Assembly (NCBI RefSeq): GCF_904846415.1
Contig: NZ_CAJHAR010000013.1
Coordinates: forward strand, 1-64,000
Source of the DNA: Psychrobacter piscatorii
GTDB taxonomy: Bacteria > Pseudomonadota > Gammaproteobacteria > Pseudomonadales > Moraxellaceae
Direction of reading: 5' to 3'
DNA: 64,000 bases
The notes under the pieces are model-generated. The model was not told the DNA's origin, searched no databases, and saw only the letters and a list, made by a program, of their open reading frames with translations. The translations under genes and the position numbers were made by a program. Of this stretch, positions 15,773-25,182 are shown piece after piece (position 1 is the first letter of the stretch; each line of letters opens with the position of its first letter).

Positions 15773-17877
15773 AGTTCGATTGCCTCACCAAGATTTTCTA
15801 ACACCATTTTTGCTTCGTTCATTGCTGATAGAATTTGCTCTCGATTGTCTGAATATTCTGGTTTATTGAGGTTGGTTTTATTTAACATGTAAACTTCACG
15901 CCATTTAGGAGCATGCTTGGTAGTTACAACGGCTTGTTTGCATCGAGCTGGGTTACAACGTAGTGAACCAATACATGGTAGGCTTGAGTCATACTCTTCT
16001 GCTCTACCACCATAGCAAAGCCCTTGTCCCATATAGACCATGGCAACCCCTTGATCTACCATAGCCTCATAAATCTCATCCTCTGTGTATCCTTCAGCCA
16101 TATATCCACTAAACGTCTTGATCAGACCTTTTTTATGCTCACTCGCTTTACCACCATAATATGTACCATTTGGATTATGGGCAGTTTTAATAGCATCTAA
16201 TTCAGCTGCTCGGCGCAGTGATTTCGTATCACCTTTTCGGTTGCCGTCTTTTGACAGCATCTCACCTATATCACCGTAGCCTAACGTAACTGACGAGGTA
16301 GCGCCAGTAGATGTGTACTTAGAGATGCTCTCTACAAAATGTTTCAATTGAAACGATATAAGAGGCAATCCAACTTCAGCCTTAAACAATTGATATGTTA
16401 ATGTGTGTCTTAACATATATGGATTGAATTTTAGTTCTTTAGCAACTTTTTCGCCTAAGAGTTGGCTAATAAAGTTATTCATTTGATACACGATACCAGT
16501 ACTAGTCATTGACTGGGGGGAGTTATCAGGTTTAACAGTATCTACATTAGAAATTAAGTAGGGCGACGCCTTAATTTTTGAGATATACGAAGCTGCTAAT
16601 ACTGCATCCTTAACAATTGGTATAGCTACCCATCTGTCGTCAAACAAACCTGTACTAACTTCATCTTTATGCTTTTTGACCGTACTTTCAATCAGCCAGA
16701 CGGAGTCACTTTGAATTAAGCACGAACAATCCTGAACTCTTATTTCTGATAGTTCAGATGGTCTCATACCTGTATATTGACCCACTAAATACGCGCAGGC
16801 ATACGCTACGAGGTTAAAGTATTCTCTAAGATTATTTAACTTATAACCGCGTTTTTTCAATGCGTTACGTAAAGTTAGTCCACCCATAACATTAGAATTT
16901 TTATTGAGCATCCAATTATAGGGTTCCACTATATTTGTAATGAAACTTGCAGAATAACCTTTAGTTCCTAGTCTCATAGCAATATAAGCATTTAAAATTT
17001 CGTGAGTTATTTTTTCTTTTTTTGCCCATGATAGATGGTTGCTTGTCTCAAATCTTTCGAAGGAGTTGGAGTCAGATATTTTTGCTGAAGCTCCTATAGC
17101 ACTTAAAAAGTCAACTATGATAAAGGAAGCCATTTTCGAGAGAGATTCAAATACCAGATCTGGCAGCACTTGTTCTTTTTTCAAAGTATTAGTGTTAGCA
17201 AGTTTCTTCCATTTCAGGCTATTTAACTCTACATAAGCGATAGGCTTTTCAAATACATACTTAACAGAAGCTGGACTGCGTAGATATTTGAAAAATTTAT
17301 CTAGCTCTATATTTTTTACACGATCGTAGTTTTCAGCAGCTTTGGAATACAGTTCAGGTGTTATATCGGAGAGTGTTCTGATTTTTTCCTGAACAAACTC
17401 ATAGCCTAACTCATGAGATGCCTGTTTAAATATTTCATTAATAAACGTTAATCCATTTTCAAAAATTGTAATTAAAGAGTTTGCTTTTAAGACTTTTTTT
17501 GTTCGACTTTGGCCTTCCTTACTTTGAAGCTTGAAAATCGAATTGTTTAGCAAGGCCAACTCGAATATGATTTTTATTTCTATTAAAACGAATCTTGGGA
17601 TATCTGTATACTTTGAAAAACTAATGCGGAGCTTTGCGCCCTGAACATTTCGTGCAGCATTAGGATAGTCGTCATTAAAGTCCCAAAAGTCGTCAGAAAA
17701 CTTTGATAATTTCGATACAGGTTTGTCCATAAGGTACGTCACATACTCTATGTCATCTGTGTAATTATTTTGAAGGTGCTTCTTCTTTTGAACTGTAGCA
17801 TGGTCTAGAGCATCTAAAACATATAAACGATGTTCTGCAAAACCTGTTAATACATTCAGCTTTTTTTCATAGTCCAT
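15769..17877 (-). CDS. Long tyrosine recombinase, third of the trio
   Basis: This 702-residue protein has a tyrosine recombinase catalytic domain in its second half. The first arginine is in TGMRPSELSEI. The second arginine block is NPYMLRHTLTYQ, where the first His of the HxxR motif is Tyr. LKHF and a terminal GYGDI could supply the later His and the nucleophile tyrosine. A cysteine cluster, CIGSLRCNPARC, lies near residue 640. The N-terminal ~300 residues are an arm/core-binding region with no close motif. The start codon overlaps the stop of the 817-residue gene by one base (TAATG). It probably acts together with the other two recombinases. Confidence 0.78.
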   Translation of the reverse strand: MDYEKKLNVLTGFAEHRLYVLDALDHATVQKKKHLQNNYTDDIEYVTYLMDKPVSKLSKFSDDFWDFNDDYPNAARNVQGAKLRISFSKYTDIPRFVLIEIKIIFELALLNNSIFKLQSKEGQSRTKKVLKANSLITIFENGLTFINEIFKQASHELGYEFVQEKIRTLSDITPELYSKAAENYDRVKNIELDKFFKYLRSPASVKYVFEKPIAYVELNSLKWKKLANTNTLKKEQVLPDLVFESLSKMASFIIVDFLSAIGASAKISDSNSFERFETSNHLSWAKKEKITHEILNAYIAMRLGTKGYSASFITNIVEPYNWMLNKNSNVMGGLTLRNALKKRGYKLNNLREYFNLVAYACAYLVGQYTGMRPSELSEIRVQDCSCLIQSDSVWLIESTVKKHKDEVSTGLFDDRWVAIPIVKDAVLAASYISKIKASPYLISNVDTVKPDNSPQSMTSTGIVYQMNNFISQLLGEKVAKELKFNPYMLRHTLTYQLFKAEVGLPLISFQLKHFVESISKYTSTGATSSVTLGYGDIGEMLSKDGNRKGDTKSLRRAAELDAIKTAHNPNGTYYGGKASEHKKGLIKTFSGYMAEGYTEDEIYEAMVDQGVAMVYMGQGLCYGGRAEEYDSSLPCIGSLRCNPARCKQAVVTTKHAPKWREVYMLNKTNLNKPEYSDNREQILSAMNEAKMVLENLGEAIEL

Positions 17878-20330
17878 TAGATTACTCCATCAACTAGTGT
17901 GGTCGTTTCAATGTATTCTGCTAAACGCCGTCCATTTTCTAATTCTTCTAAGGAAAAATTAGATAGTTCAGGTTCTGTAATACCTTTTATCAGTTCTAAA
18001 TTCTCTGAAATAACATGCCCATAGGGTGTATCCATGACACGGGAGTGCTCTTTCAAAAGCGTATAGTCACGCTTCATTGCAAAAATTTCAGGCAGATTCT
18101 TAGCTGTAATAATGACATTGTCACAACCCAAACATTTGTTATATTGTGAGCATGGAGTACCAGGTATGTAGGATGAAAGATTTTTTACAAAATCTGGTGG
18201 GTCAAAAATATTTCTGCATTCAGCTAGAGGAGTATGAAAGGTTGTTACCAACTCATCATTTTTTTTGGACTCTATATCTTCTGGCACTTTCTCAACTTTT
18301 TTATCCAGAGTCGATTGATGTATCTCTTCTAATTCATCATTTATCTTCATTCTACTCATGGAGTTAAAATCTAGAGAATCTATATAACCGAGAGTTGTTT
18401 GGAGTGAGGAGTGACCCAACATGAGTTGAATTTCACGTACAGTTACGCCATTTCTAAGCATCTCACTAACAAATGTTGGTCTAAAGCGACTTATTGTAAG
18501 AGTTAGGGGATCTCCTGCATCATTTTTTAAATTATATTTCTTAACAAACCTGGACAAACTAGCTCCCAATGCTTCTGTATTTTTTTCTTTGTTTCCTAAT
18601 AGTGGAGATACTCTGCCGTGCTTTTTTGTACTATTCGACTGATAGATAAACAACCTATCTTTAAAAGCATTATCTTCAATGTCTTGTCGAAAACTACTCG
18701 TCAATTGGACTAATTCTTCAAAAATAATTTTTATAGACTTAGCTTGAGATGACGTAAGCCATGTCAGTTCTGCATTAAAAAGATCGAGGTGGTATTCTTT
18801 ATGACCATCAGACCTTTCTTTCCAATATCTAAGACAAGGCCGCGATGTTGCCGGATGGGAATCTACATAATCGTTTATATCAAGAGAAAGTAAAGGATTT
18901 GCATTTAAACCAGTAATTTGAGCAAGCCTTAAAACGTAAGGCGTTAGTGTATCCATATTTATCATTGGGGTAATGCCCCAGTCGTTGTATACCTCTATCA
19001 AACCCTTATCTGAATCATTAATAATTCTTAAGAAAGACTTCTCAATAGGTGATTTAGCTGTATTGTAATGAACTGGCTTACACATTAAGCGGTTTTCAAA
19101 GAGCCATCGCGCATTCTCTAGTGTCGAAAGGCCTCTAATGACTGAACCCTTTTCGTCCAAAGGATTGCTGCCTAAACCCGTTTTCTTATAAGGTTTGAGG
19201 GCTTTTCTAGATTCGCTCAATCCTTTTTCAATAGCCTCTAATATTCGAAGTCGCTCGTTCATTGTAAATGGCTTTTTAACATCTGTTTCTCTAGTTGTAG
19301 CAAATCCATTTATATTGAAAAAGCTATATTCTATATCGCGTACTTGAGTCAGCCGATTCAATGTTATACGGACTGAACTCAAAACTGTATTTGCATGATA
19401 ACTTGATATTTCTTTATTTATTACCTTGTCCTCTAAATATTTCCGATATCTAGATAATAGGTATTCATCAAAAGTTGTTACGATTCTAAAGGGTTTATTT
19501 CCATACAGTTTAGATAAGAACTCTATAAATGAACTACTCGCAACTCTATAATTACTCTTGCCTGATTTTGAAGAGACAGTTTTGCTACTACAAGCAAACA
19601 GTTGCTCAACCTGAATAAACGGTTCTAATTTTGAAGGAGGGAAGAAGTCATCAGCTGCATTTAGCTCTCTTGCTGCGAGTCTATGAAAACGCTCTATCTG
19701 ACTTTCACTATGATTTCTTCTATTGACATTCGCTTCGCTTGTTCTTTCAGCAACGCTTTTATAATTCGCATCAATAATTCCAATTTTTTCTAAGTCTTTG
19801 TGAATAAATTCCCAAGCATCTTTAACAACATTAAATTCTAAGGATCCTTTTTTTATAGGTAGTTGTTCTGGAGACATTTTTCCTATCGAAATTTTGTTGC
19901 CGAAAATAGGTAAAGTGTGCTTTTCCTCTACAGTTAGCTTTCTGTACCAATTCAAAAGTTTTCTAGTGTTTTCGATGCCAGCCGCTTCGTAGCTTTCACT
20001 TGGTATTACTAGAATACCTTCTTCGATCATCCTTTCAATTAAAGGAGTAGTAAGACCCCTATATTTTTGTGCAACAGAGTATGAAACACCTACAGCACTC
20101 TGAATATGCTTAACAGCTACACTGAAGCCTAAAGTATTATCCGCTTTACTAATTGGTATTTCCCATAGTGATTCTTTATCTCCAGCTGTTTTCGATACCC
20201 ATTCTATAACAGCTGCTTCGGCGTCTTTAATCGGTTGTTTTTCTTCAACGTTCTTAAAGTCTGTACCTAAAGTTCCTGGCTCAGGAAAATCCTCATGAAT
20301 CTCATCAATGGTTATTCCAATGTTTTTCAT
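17877..20330 (-). CDS. Very long tyrosine recombinase-like protein, second of the trio
   Basis: This 817-residue protein has a C-terminal tyrosine recombinase fold. GHSSLQTTLGYIDSLD carries the His and the likely nucleophile tyrosine, and SRFRPTFVSEML is the second arginine box, with the flanking His residues replaced. The place of the first catalytic arginine reads TGLNANPLLSL, so that arginine appears to be Asn. The protein may be a structural or weakly active partner. A cysteine group CSQYNKCLGC lies near residue 750. Its ATG overlaps the original stop of the first recombinase (ATGA). The size and layout are like TnpB of Tn554, but longer. Confidence 0.78.
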   Translation of the reverse strand: MKNIGITIDEIHEDFPEPGTLGTDFKNVEEKQPIKDAEAAVIEWVSKTAGDKESLWEIPISKADNTLGFSVAVKHIQSAVGVSYSVAQKYRGLTTPLIERMIEEGILVIPSESYEAAGIENTRKLLNWYRKLTVEEKHTLPIFGNKISIGKMSPEQLPIKKGSLEFNVVKDAWEFIHKDLEKIGIIDANYKSVAERTSEANVNRRNHSESQIERFHRLAARELNAADDFFPPSKLEPFIQVEQLFACSSKTVSSKSGKSNYRVASSSFIEFLSKLYGNKPFRIVTTFDEYLLSRYRKYLEDKVINKEISSYHANTVLSSVRITLNRLTQVRDIEYSFFNINGFATTRETDVKKPFTMNERLRILEAIEKGLSESRKALKPYKKTGLGSNPLDEKGSVIRGLSTLENARWLFENRLMCKPVHYNTAKSPIEKSFLRIINDSDKGLIEVYNDWGITPMINMDTLTPYVLRLAQITGLNANPLLSLDINDYVDSHPATSRPCLRYWKERSDGHKEYHLDLFNAELTWLTSSQAKSIKIIFEELVQLTSSFRQDIEDNAFKDRLFIYQSNSTKKHGRVSPLLGNKEKNTEALGASLSRFVKKYNLKNDAGDPLTLTISRFRPTFVSEMLRNGVTVREIQLMLGHSSLQTTLGYIDSLDFNSMSRMKINDELEEIHQSTLDKKVEKVPEDIESKKNDELVTTFHTPLAECRNIFDPPDFVKNLSSYIPGTPCSQYNKCLGCDNVIITAKNLPEIFAMKRDYTLLKEHSRVMDTPYGHVISENLELIKGITEPELSNFSLEELENGRRLAEYIETTTLVDGVI

Positions 20331-20453
20331 TTGATGTCCTTAATGCCAATTCTTAACTGTGTCTGTTCAGATAAGCGCTTCATTTTCTCAGCTTTGGTTA
20401 ATGTATCACCATTCTCGTCACACATGCTCTTGTAGATATCTTGAGGGATATTA
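20327..20453 (-). pseudogene. Cut-off 3' end of the first tyrosine recombinase gene
   Basis: Read on the minus strand, this piece encodes NIPQDIYKSMCDENGDTL and continues to IGIKDIK and TGA. The TGA overlaps the ATG of the 817-residue gene. Removing the IS5-type element and one copy of its TA duplication joins it in frame to the end of the recombinase at 21261, giving TTQIYTNIPQD. The piece has no start of its own. Confidence 0.85.
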
Positions 20454-20495
20454 GGGTGTGTTGACATATATAGAATAATTGATAATCATAGTGTT

Positions 20496-20861
20496 ATGAC
20501 TAGATTAACCCTAAGTGATGCCCAGTGGGCAAAGATAGCACCGTATTGTGCAGGTAAAGAGACCGATGTTGGTAGAACAGCGGTAAATAATCGACTATTT
20601 ATCGAAGCTGTTCTATGGATTGTCCGAACAGGTAGTCCGTGGCGAGACTTACCCCCTGAATTTGGTAACTGGAACAGTGTTTATAAGCGCTACCGTCGAT
20701 GGGTAAAAAGCGATAGATTCAGCAAGCTATTTAATGCTCTGAATGACTCAGATTTAGAGTATGCCATGATTGATGGCACTATTGTTAAGGTACATCGTCA
20801 TGGACAAGGCGCAAAAGGGGGGCTTGTCATCAGGCAATTGGCAAATCAAGAGGCGGTATGA
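20496..20861 (+). CDS. IS5-family transposase, first frame
   Basis: This 121-residue N-terminal part contains the family start LSDAQWAKIAPYCAG, the RTGSPWRDLPPEFGNW block and MIDGTIVKVHRHG with the first catalytic Asp. It overlaps the second frame by 4 bp. A run of A and G residues (caaaaggggggc at 20812-20823) just before the overlap is a probable slippage site for making the fused transposase. Confidence 0.88.
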   Translation: MTRLTLSDAQWAKIAPYCAGKETDVGRTAVNNRLFIEAVLWIVRTGSPWRDLPPEFGNWNSVYKRYRRWVKSDRFSKLFNALNDSDLEYAMIDGTIVKVHRHGQGAKGGLVIRQLANQEAV

Positions 20862-21244
20862 CCACTAAAATCATGGCAATGGTTGATGCATTAGGCAACC
20901 TTGTTGATTTTACTTTATTGAAAGGACAACAGCATGACATGGCTGGCGTTAAACCTTTAATTAAAGACAAAGAGTTTGGTGCATTGCTTGCTGATAGAGC
21001 CTTTGACACGGATTGGCTACTGCTAGACTTAGAAGAGCGTGGTAGCAAAGCGGTCATACCCCCTAAACGCTCTCGTTTAAAGCAACGAGATTTCGATAAA
21101 GAAATGTACAAGTGGCGTCACTTAATCGAGAACTTCTTCTGTAAGCTGAAAGATTTCAAGAAAATTGCCATGCGTGCTGAAAAAACGGATGAGTCGTTTG
21201 CTGCTAATATCTATTTAGCAGCGACGATTATCCATTTACGGTAA
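20858..21244 (+). CDS. IS5-family transposase, second frame
   Basis: This 128-residue C-terminal part holds the second catalytic Asp in LLADRAFDTDWL and the third acidic residue in RHLIENFFCKLKDFK. It is probably produced as a fusion with the upstream frame by programmed frameshifting. Both halves look intact, so the element may still be able to move. Confidence 0.88.
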   Translation: MTTKIMAMVDALGNLVDFTLLKGQQHDMAGVKPLIKDKEFGALLADRAFDTDWLLLDLEERGSKAVIPPKRSRLKQRDFDKEMYKWRHLIENFFCKLKDFKKIAMRAEKTDESFAANIYLAATIIHLR

Positions 21245-21260
21245 TTGTCAACACACCCTA

Positions 21261-22378
21261 GTGTATATCTGTGTAGTACTAAGATGGTTGTGGCCTAAGC
21301 AATTCTGCACAATAGCAAGCCGATCTACATAGTTAGACCCTAAATCCTTTGACTGTAGTATTGAATAAGCGTTGCCATGCCGTAGCTTGTGGGGAGAAAT
21401 CAGTCGATTGAGTCGACCGTGTTTGATTGCGCGTTTACTTATACGTTCAAGTAGCTTACTGATTGAATTTGGGGTGTAAGGAGTGCCTTCAGCATTAAGG
21501 AACGCTGGTGTTTCAGACGGCTTTAAATATTTACGAGCGTATTTTTTATACAAGGGAGATGCGTGGTATTTTTCCACACGTTTGATAGTTACTAAGCTAA
21601 GCAAAGTCCAGCGTGGCTTAATTTGATTACCACGGCCCTTACTTCCTTTAACTTTCAAAGATACATAGTCGGGATGAATAGGCAGGTCAGTATCGCGGGA
21701 AATATATTTTTCAGAATTAAGGCTAGTAATATCTTTAAAGTCTTGAAGAGTAACTCTAGGTAGTTCTGAACGACGTAAGCCAGAGTCGTATAAAAACTGG
21801 AGTAAAGCTCTTTCTCGTTCTGAATCAGTAAATTCAATCAATATGAAAAGGTCATCAAGTGTGCAAGAGCTAATCGGTGTGCGCTTTGGTGGTTTTGATA
21901 GCAAGCCATCGCTATATGGGTTATCTTGTCTAAGCTTATCACGGTCTTCTGTAGGGCTACAAAGGTATTCGATGAAGGCATGTATTGTCTCATCTCGACT
22001 TCTAACAGTAGATGAGTTCTTATGGTCTTCACGGATTAAAAATGTCAGGTATTCTTGAATTACGTATTTTGGAACTGTAATAAATACTTCATCAGATTCA
22101 CTGTCATCATAATCTGGACGACTACGAATATAACTTAAGAAGTAGCTTAGGTTTCTACCATAAGTAACTGCTGATTTATAAGAGATTATTTGATGTTTGG
22201 TTCGATACGACAAATACTCAGAAACAAGAGGAAGGATCTTGCCATCATCATCAAATACTCCAACACCATTCACTGTTATGGTTTTGTTCAATGATAAATT
22301 TGGAATCTCATTGAGTAAACAAGACTTAGATAAATCTAACTTTGTATCAAAACAAACTTTAACATCCATAATAATCAC
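21261..22378 (-). pseudogene. Canonical tyrosine recombinase of the element, C-terminus cut by an IS (TnpA-like)
   Basis: All core catalytic features are visible: Arg in SGLRRSELPRV, HKLRHG, the late His in LGHNHLSTTQ and the nucleophile Tyr in TQIYT. The frame then runs into the IS5-type element and ends after three foreign codons (21248). About 40 original residues are lost and lie stranded at 20327-20453. The original protein would have been ~410 residues. Because the cut falls just behind the catalytic tyrosine, the shortened protein might keep chemistry but lose the C-terminal helix that many recombinases use to contact a partner subunit. Starts at 22378 (ATG) or at the ATG at 22369 are both possible. 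Confidence 0.85.
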
Positions 22379-22461
22379 TATCTCAATACATAGACTAAGT
22401 TATGTATTGCATTATATACGATCTATTACTCCGTATTGTGCATTATTGTTATGGGGGTATA

Positions 22462-23053
22462 ATAGGAAAAGATCAGCCGAACGTTGATATAGCTGGCAGG
22501 AGAGTTTACCGTCTGCGACAAAAAACTGAAACAGCGTATGACACGGTGGTAGTGCCACTTGCTCTGCTTCGCCTGGATTCCAGCCTGATACAATCAAGCG
22601 GCGCGAGTTGGGGTTGGTCTTGATTTGCTCAACGACCTGTGCGATTTGATCGACACCATCATCGTTATAGCTGCCGTCCGAGCCTTTACTTGCACCATAG
22701 TTACGCCACTGATGGCCATATACGGGGCCTAAATCACCTGTAGGACGATTGAAACGTGCGGTTTGCTCCGCTGTTGCCCACTCATTCCAGATACGCACGC
22801 CATTGTCTTGCAAGTATTGAACGTGGGTGCTGCCACTCAAAAACCATAATAATTCATAAGCGATAGATTTGAAGTGAACTTTTTTGGTCGTCAATAATGG
22901 AAAACCTGCCGCTAAGTCAAAACGCAACTGCGCGCCAAAATGACTCAGCGTACCCGTACCCGTGCGATCGCCTTTTTCAGTACCGTTGTCTAAGACGTGG
23001 CGCAGCAAATCAAGATACGCTTGCTCGTTGTTACTTTGGGTGCCATTGCTCAT
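22462..23053 (-). pseudogene. thyA: Resident thymidylate synthase, truncated by the element
   Basis: The frame starts with a normal gammaproteobacterial ThyA N-terminus ([26 protein letters not shown]). It keeps the catalytic cysteine in [13 protein letters not shown] and reaches [12 protein letters not shown]. There it leaves the family and ends with a foreign tail (stop at 22412). About 80 C-terminal residues, including the Asn, His and Tyr that bind the dUMP base and ribose, are missing, so the product should be inactive. It lies directly after lgt, the usual place of thyA in many proteobacteria; the folA gene that often follows is not in the window. Confidence 0.9.
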
Positions 23054-23206
23054 AAAAGTGCTCTTTAATTACTGCTGACAGCGTCCACAGGTTAGGCTAG
23101 TAATCCATATAGACGCTGTCATTGTTAAAAGTATTGCTAGGGTAGGCGTTATGAGGCGTACCCTCTTATTTAAGTGATTAATCGTTTTATCGGTAAGGCG
23201 AGACCT

Positions 23207-24091
23207 TTAATAAGCGGCGTGCTTACCCCAATCGTAGATGCCACGCTTATAGGCGTAACCGATCAAGAATAGACCGATAATAATCATCGGCGTGCTCAAT
23301 ATTTGCCCTTTGGTCACCCAACCTAACAAAATAAATCCTTGGTCAACGTCTGGCTGACGGAAGAACTCAATGATGAAGCGGCTCAAGCCATAGCCCAACA
23401 TAAAGACACCAGTTACTGCCATGCGCGGACGAGGTTTTGATGAGTACCACCAAAGGAATAAAAATAACAGCAGACCTTCAGCAAAGGCTTCATACAGTTG
23501 TGATGGGTGACGAGGCAATAAATACTGACCATTGACCTCAGTCATCACCTCTTGTAGCTCAGGATTGGCTTGCAGTTGCTGCATATCAAAGCCAGCCGCT
23601 TGAGGAAAGTAGGTGAGCCAATTGTAGCCACCATCAGAGACACGGCCCCATAACTCGCCATTGATATAGTTACCGATACGACCAAACAACAAGCCTGTCG
23701 GGACGCAAGGCACGATAAAATCGAGCACTTGAAACGGGGTCTTTTTATATTTGCGAGCAAAATACAGCATGCCCAGCATGACACCAATCAGGCCACCATG
23801 GAATGACATGCCGCCTTCCCAAACCTTGAAGAGGTAGGCAGGGTTTTGTAGCAACTCACCAAATTGATAAAACAATACGTAACCGACACGACCACCCAAT
23901 ATGACGCCTAGTGCGCCCAAGAACACGAGATCTGAGACCATATCTGTCGTCCAGCCCTCACGCTTGGTGCTGCGATACCATGCCAGACCGTAAGCGGCAG
24001 CAAACGCCAGTAAATACATCAGCCCATACCAGTGGACTTCGACAGGCCCAAGTGCCAAGGCGACAGGATCGTACTGAGGATGAATCATCAT
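23207..24091 (-). CDS. lgt: Prolipoprotein diacylglyceryl transferase Lgt
   Basis: Lgt transfers diacylglycerol from phosphatidylglycerol to the lipobox cysteine of prolipoproteins, the first step of bacterial lipoprotein maturation in the inner membrane. The 294-residue protein has seven membrane helices and the conserved blocks GGMSFHGGLIG (essential His) and GRIGNYINGELWGR (Lgt signature). The C-terminal helices match the normal length. It lies upstream of the broken thyA with a ~150-bp gap. Confidence 0.95.
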   Translation of the reverse strand: MMIHPQYDPVALALGPVEVHWYGLMYLLAFAAAYGLAWYRSTKREGWTTDMVSDLVFLGALGVILGGRVGYVLFYQFGELLQNPAYLFKVWEGGMSFHGGLIGVMLGMLYFARKYKKTPFQVLDFIVPCVPTGLLFGRIGNYINGELWGRVSDGGYNWLTYFPQAAGFDMQQLQANPELQEVMTEVNGQYLLPRHPSQLYEAFAEGLLLFLFLWWYSSKPRPRMAVTGVFMLGYGLSRFIIEFFRQPDVDQGFILLGWVTKGQILSTPMIIIGLFLIGYAYKRGIYDWGKHAAY

Positions 24092-24398
24092 AAGGGTGTC
24101 ATAATATTGATAATAAAGTGCTGACTATAATAGCAAATTTCGTGCGCCCAGCATACATAATTGCTATGACGCCAGTCAGGGGGTGCTAGGAGGTTGGCTA
24201 TCGGTTTTGAGTGTCGTTGATAGATTGATAGGCTAGGGATGTAAGAAATAAAGAGTGATAGATCTCAGATATAGTCACAGTAATAGAAGAAAGTTTTGAG
24301 GTGACAATAGACGCTCTTGATAGCGGACAGTCTAAGAAGAGTATGACGTCCTTGGCACATAAAAGATGTCCACTACCAAGTAAATATAATTAAAACAG
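24092..24398. other. Intergenic region between urtE and lgt
   Basis: No gene, repeat or convincing terminator is seen in these 307 bp. The part nearest lgt is AT-rich and could hold its promoter on the minus strand. Confidence 0.4.
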
Positions 24399-25097
24399 TT
24401 AGATAGCCACCAGTTCTTGTACTTTGTTTTCGATCATCGTATCGCCTGCACCTTGAGACACGACCTTACCGCGTGATAATACGGTGTAGTTGTCAGCAAG
24501 CTCTTCAGCAAATTCATAAAACTGTTCGACCAGTACAATGGCCATGTCACCTTTGTCAGCTAAGTCCCGAAGCACACGGCCGATATCTTTAATGATAGAC
24601 GGCTGTATACCTTCGGTTGGCTCATCCAAAATCAGTACTGATGGCTCGGAGGCGAGCGCGCGAGCAATGGCAAGCTGCTGCTGCTGACCGCCAGACAAAT
24701 CACCACCGCGGCGATGTTTCATCTCATCAAGCACTGGAAAAATATCATATAAATGCTTGGGTACTTGCTTGGCTTTACTGCGTGAAAACTTTGCCATACC
24801 AATCAAGATATTTTCTTCTACCGTTAGTGTCGAGAATATATCGCGACCTTGCGGCACATAAGCCAAACCTGCTTGCACGCGCTGCTCGGGGGAGAGTTTG
24901 CTGATGTCTTGGTCGTTGAGCAAAATTTGCCCTGATTTGATTGGCAATATCCCCATCAGGCATTTGAGTAAGGTGGTCTTGCCCACGCCATTACGGCCAA
25001 GTACGACACTGCATGCGCCTACGGGTGCTGTAAACGAGACATCTCGTAAAATATGACTGCCGCCATAATATTGATTGATGCCATTGACTTGTAACAT
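24399..25097 (-). CDS. urtE: Urea ABC transporter ATP-binding protein UrtE
   Basis: This is one of two cytoplasmic ATPases that drive high-affinity urea uptake. The 232-residue protein has Walker A GRNGVGKTT (residues 34-42), the ABC signature LSGGQQQQLAIARAL and Walker B VLILDEPTEG. It has the short LivF-type form of branched-chain/urea importers. It is the last gene of urtABCDE, 85 bp after urtD. Confidence 0.94.
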   Translation of the reverse strand: MLQVNGINQYYGGSHILRDVSFTAPVGACSVVLGRNGVGKTTLLKCLMGILPIKSGQILLNDQDISKLSPEQRVQAGLAYVPQGRDIFSTLTVEENILIGMAKFSRSKAKQVPKHLYDIFPVLDEMKHRRGGDLSGGQQQQLAIARALASEPSVLILDEPTEGIQPSIIKDIGRVLRDLADKGDMAIVLVEQFYEFAEELADNYTVLSRGKVVSQGAGDTMIENKVQELVAI

Positions 25098-25182
25098 GAC
25101 GGTCTCCTAATCTTTCAATGATTTTTAATATTTGCATGGTTTAGCGGCTTATTGGCTAACGATGTATTGAATTATTGTCCAA

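Larger units (their letters stand above)
20454..21258. mobile_element. IS5-family (IS427-type) insertion sequence, 805 bp
   Basis: The ends are GGGTGTGTTGACA (20454-20466) and its exact complement at 21246-21258. The flanking TA at 20452-20453 and 21259-21260 is the target duplication expected for this group. The two overlapping frames encode one transposase by -1 frameshifting. It is inserted near the 3' end of the first tyrosine recombinase gene and separates it from the rest of the operon. Confidence 0.88.
14026..22464. mobile_element. Tn554-like integrated element in thyA, carrying its own thymidylate synthase
   Basis: The element comprises a replacement thyA (14239-15090, plus strand) and a minus-strand operon of a canonical tyrosine recombinase, two long tyrosine-recombinase-like proteins and a small coiled-coil protein. 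The order is that of tnpA-tnpB-tnpC in Tn554, with one more recombinase. The right end lies between 22463 and 22474, where the resident thyA reading frame stops matching ThyA proteins. The left border given here is only an estimate. The 3' part of thyA that should mark it is not found anywhere between 12.5 and 14.2 kb, so a deletion or later rearrangement on the left is likely. An IS5-type element (20454-21258) is inserted inside. Confidence 0.65.
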
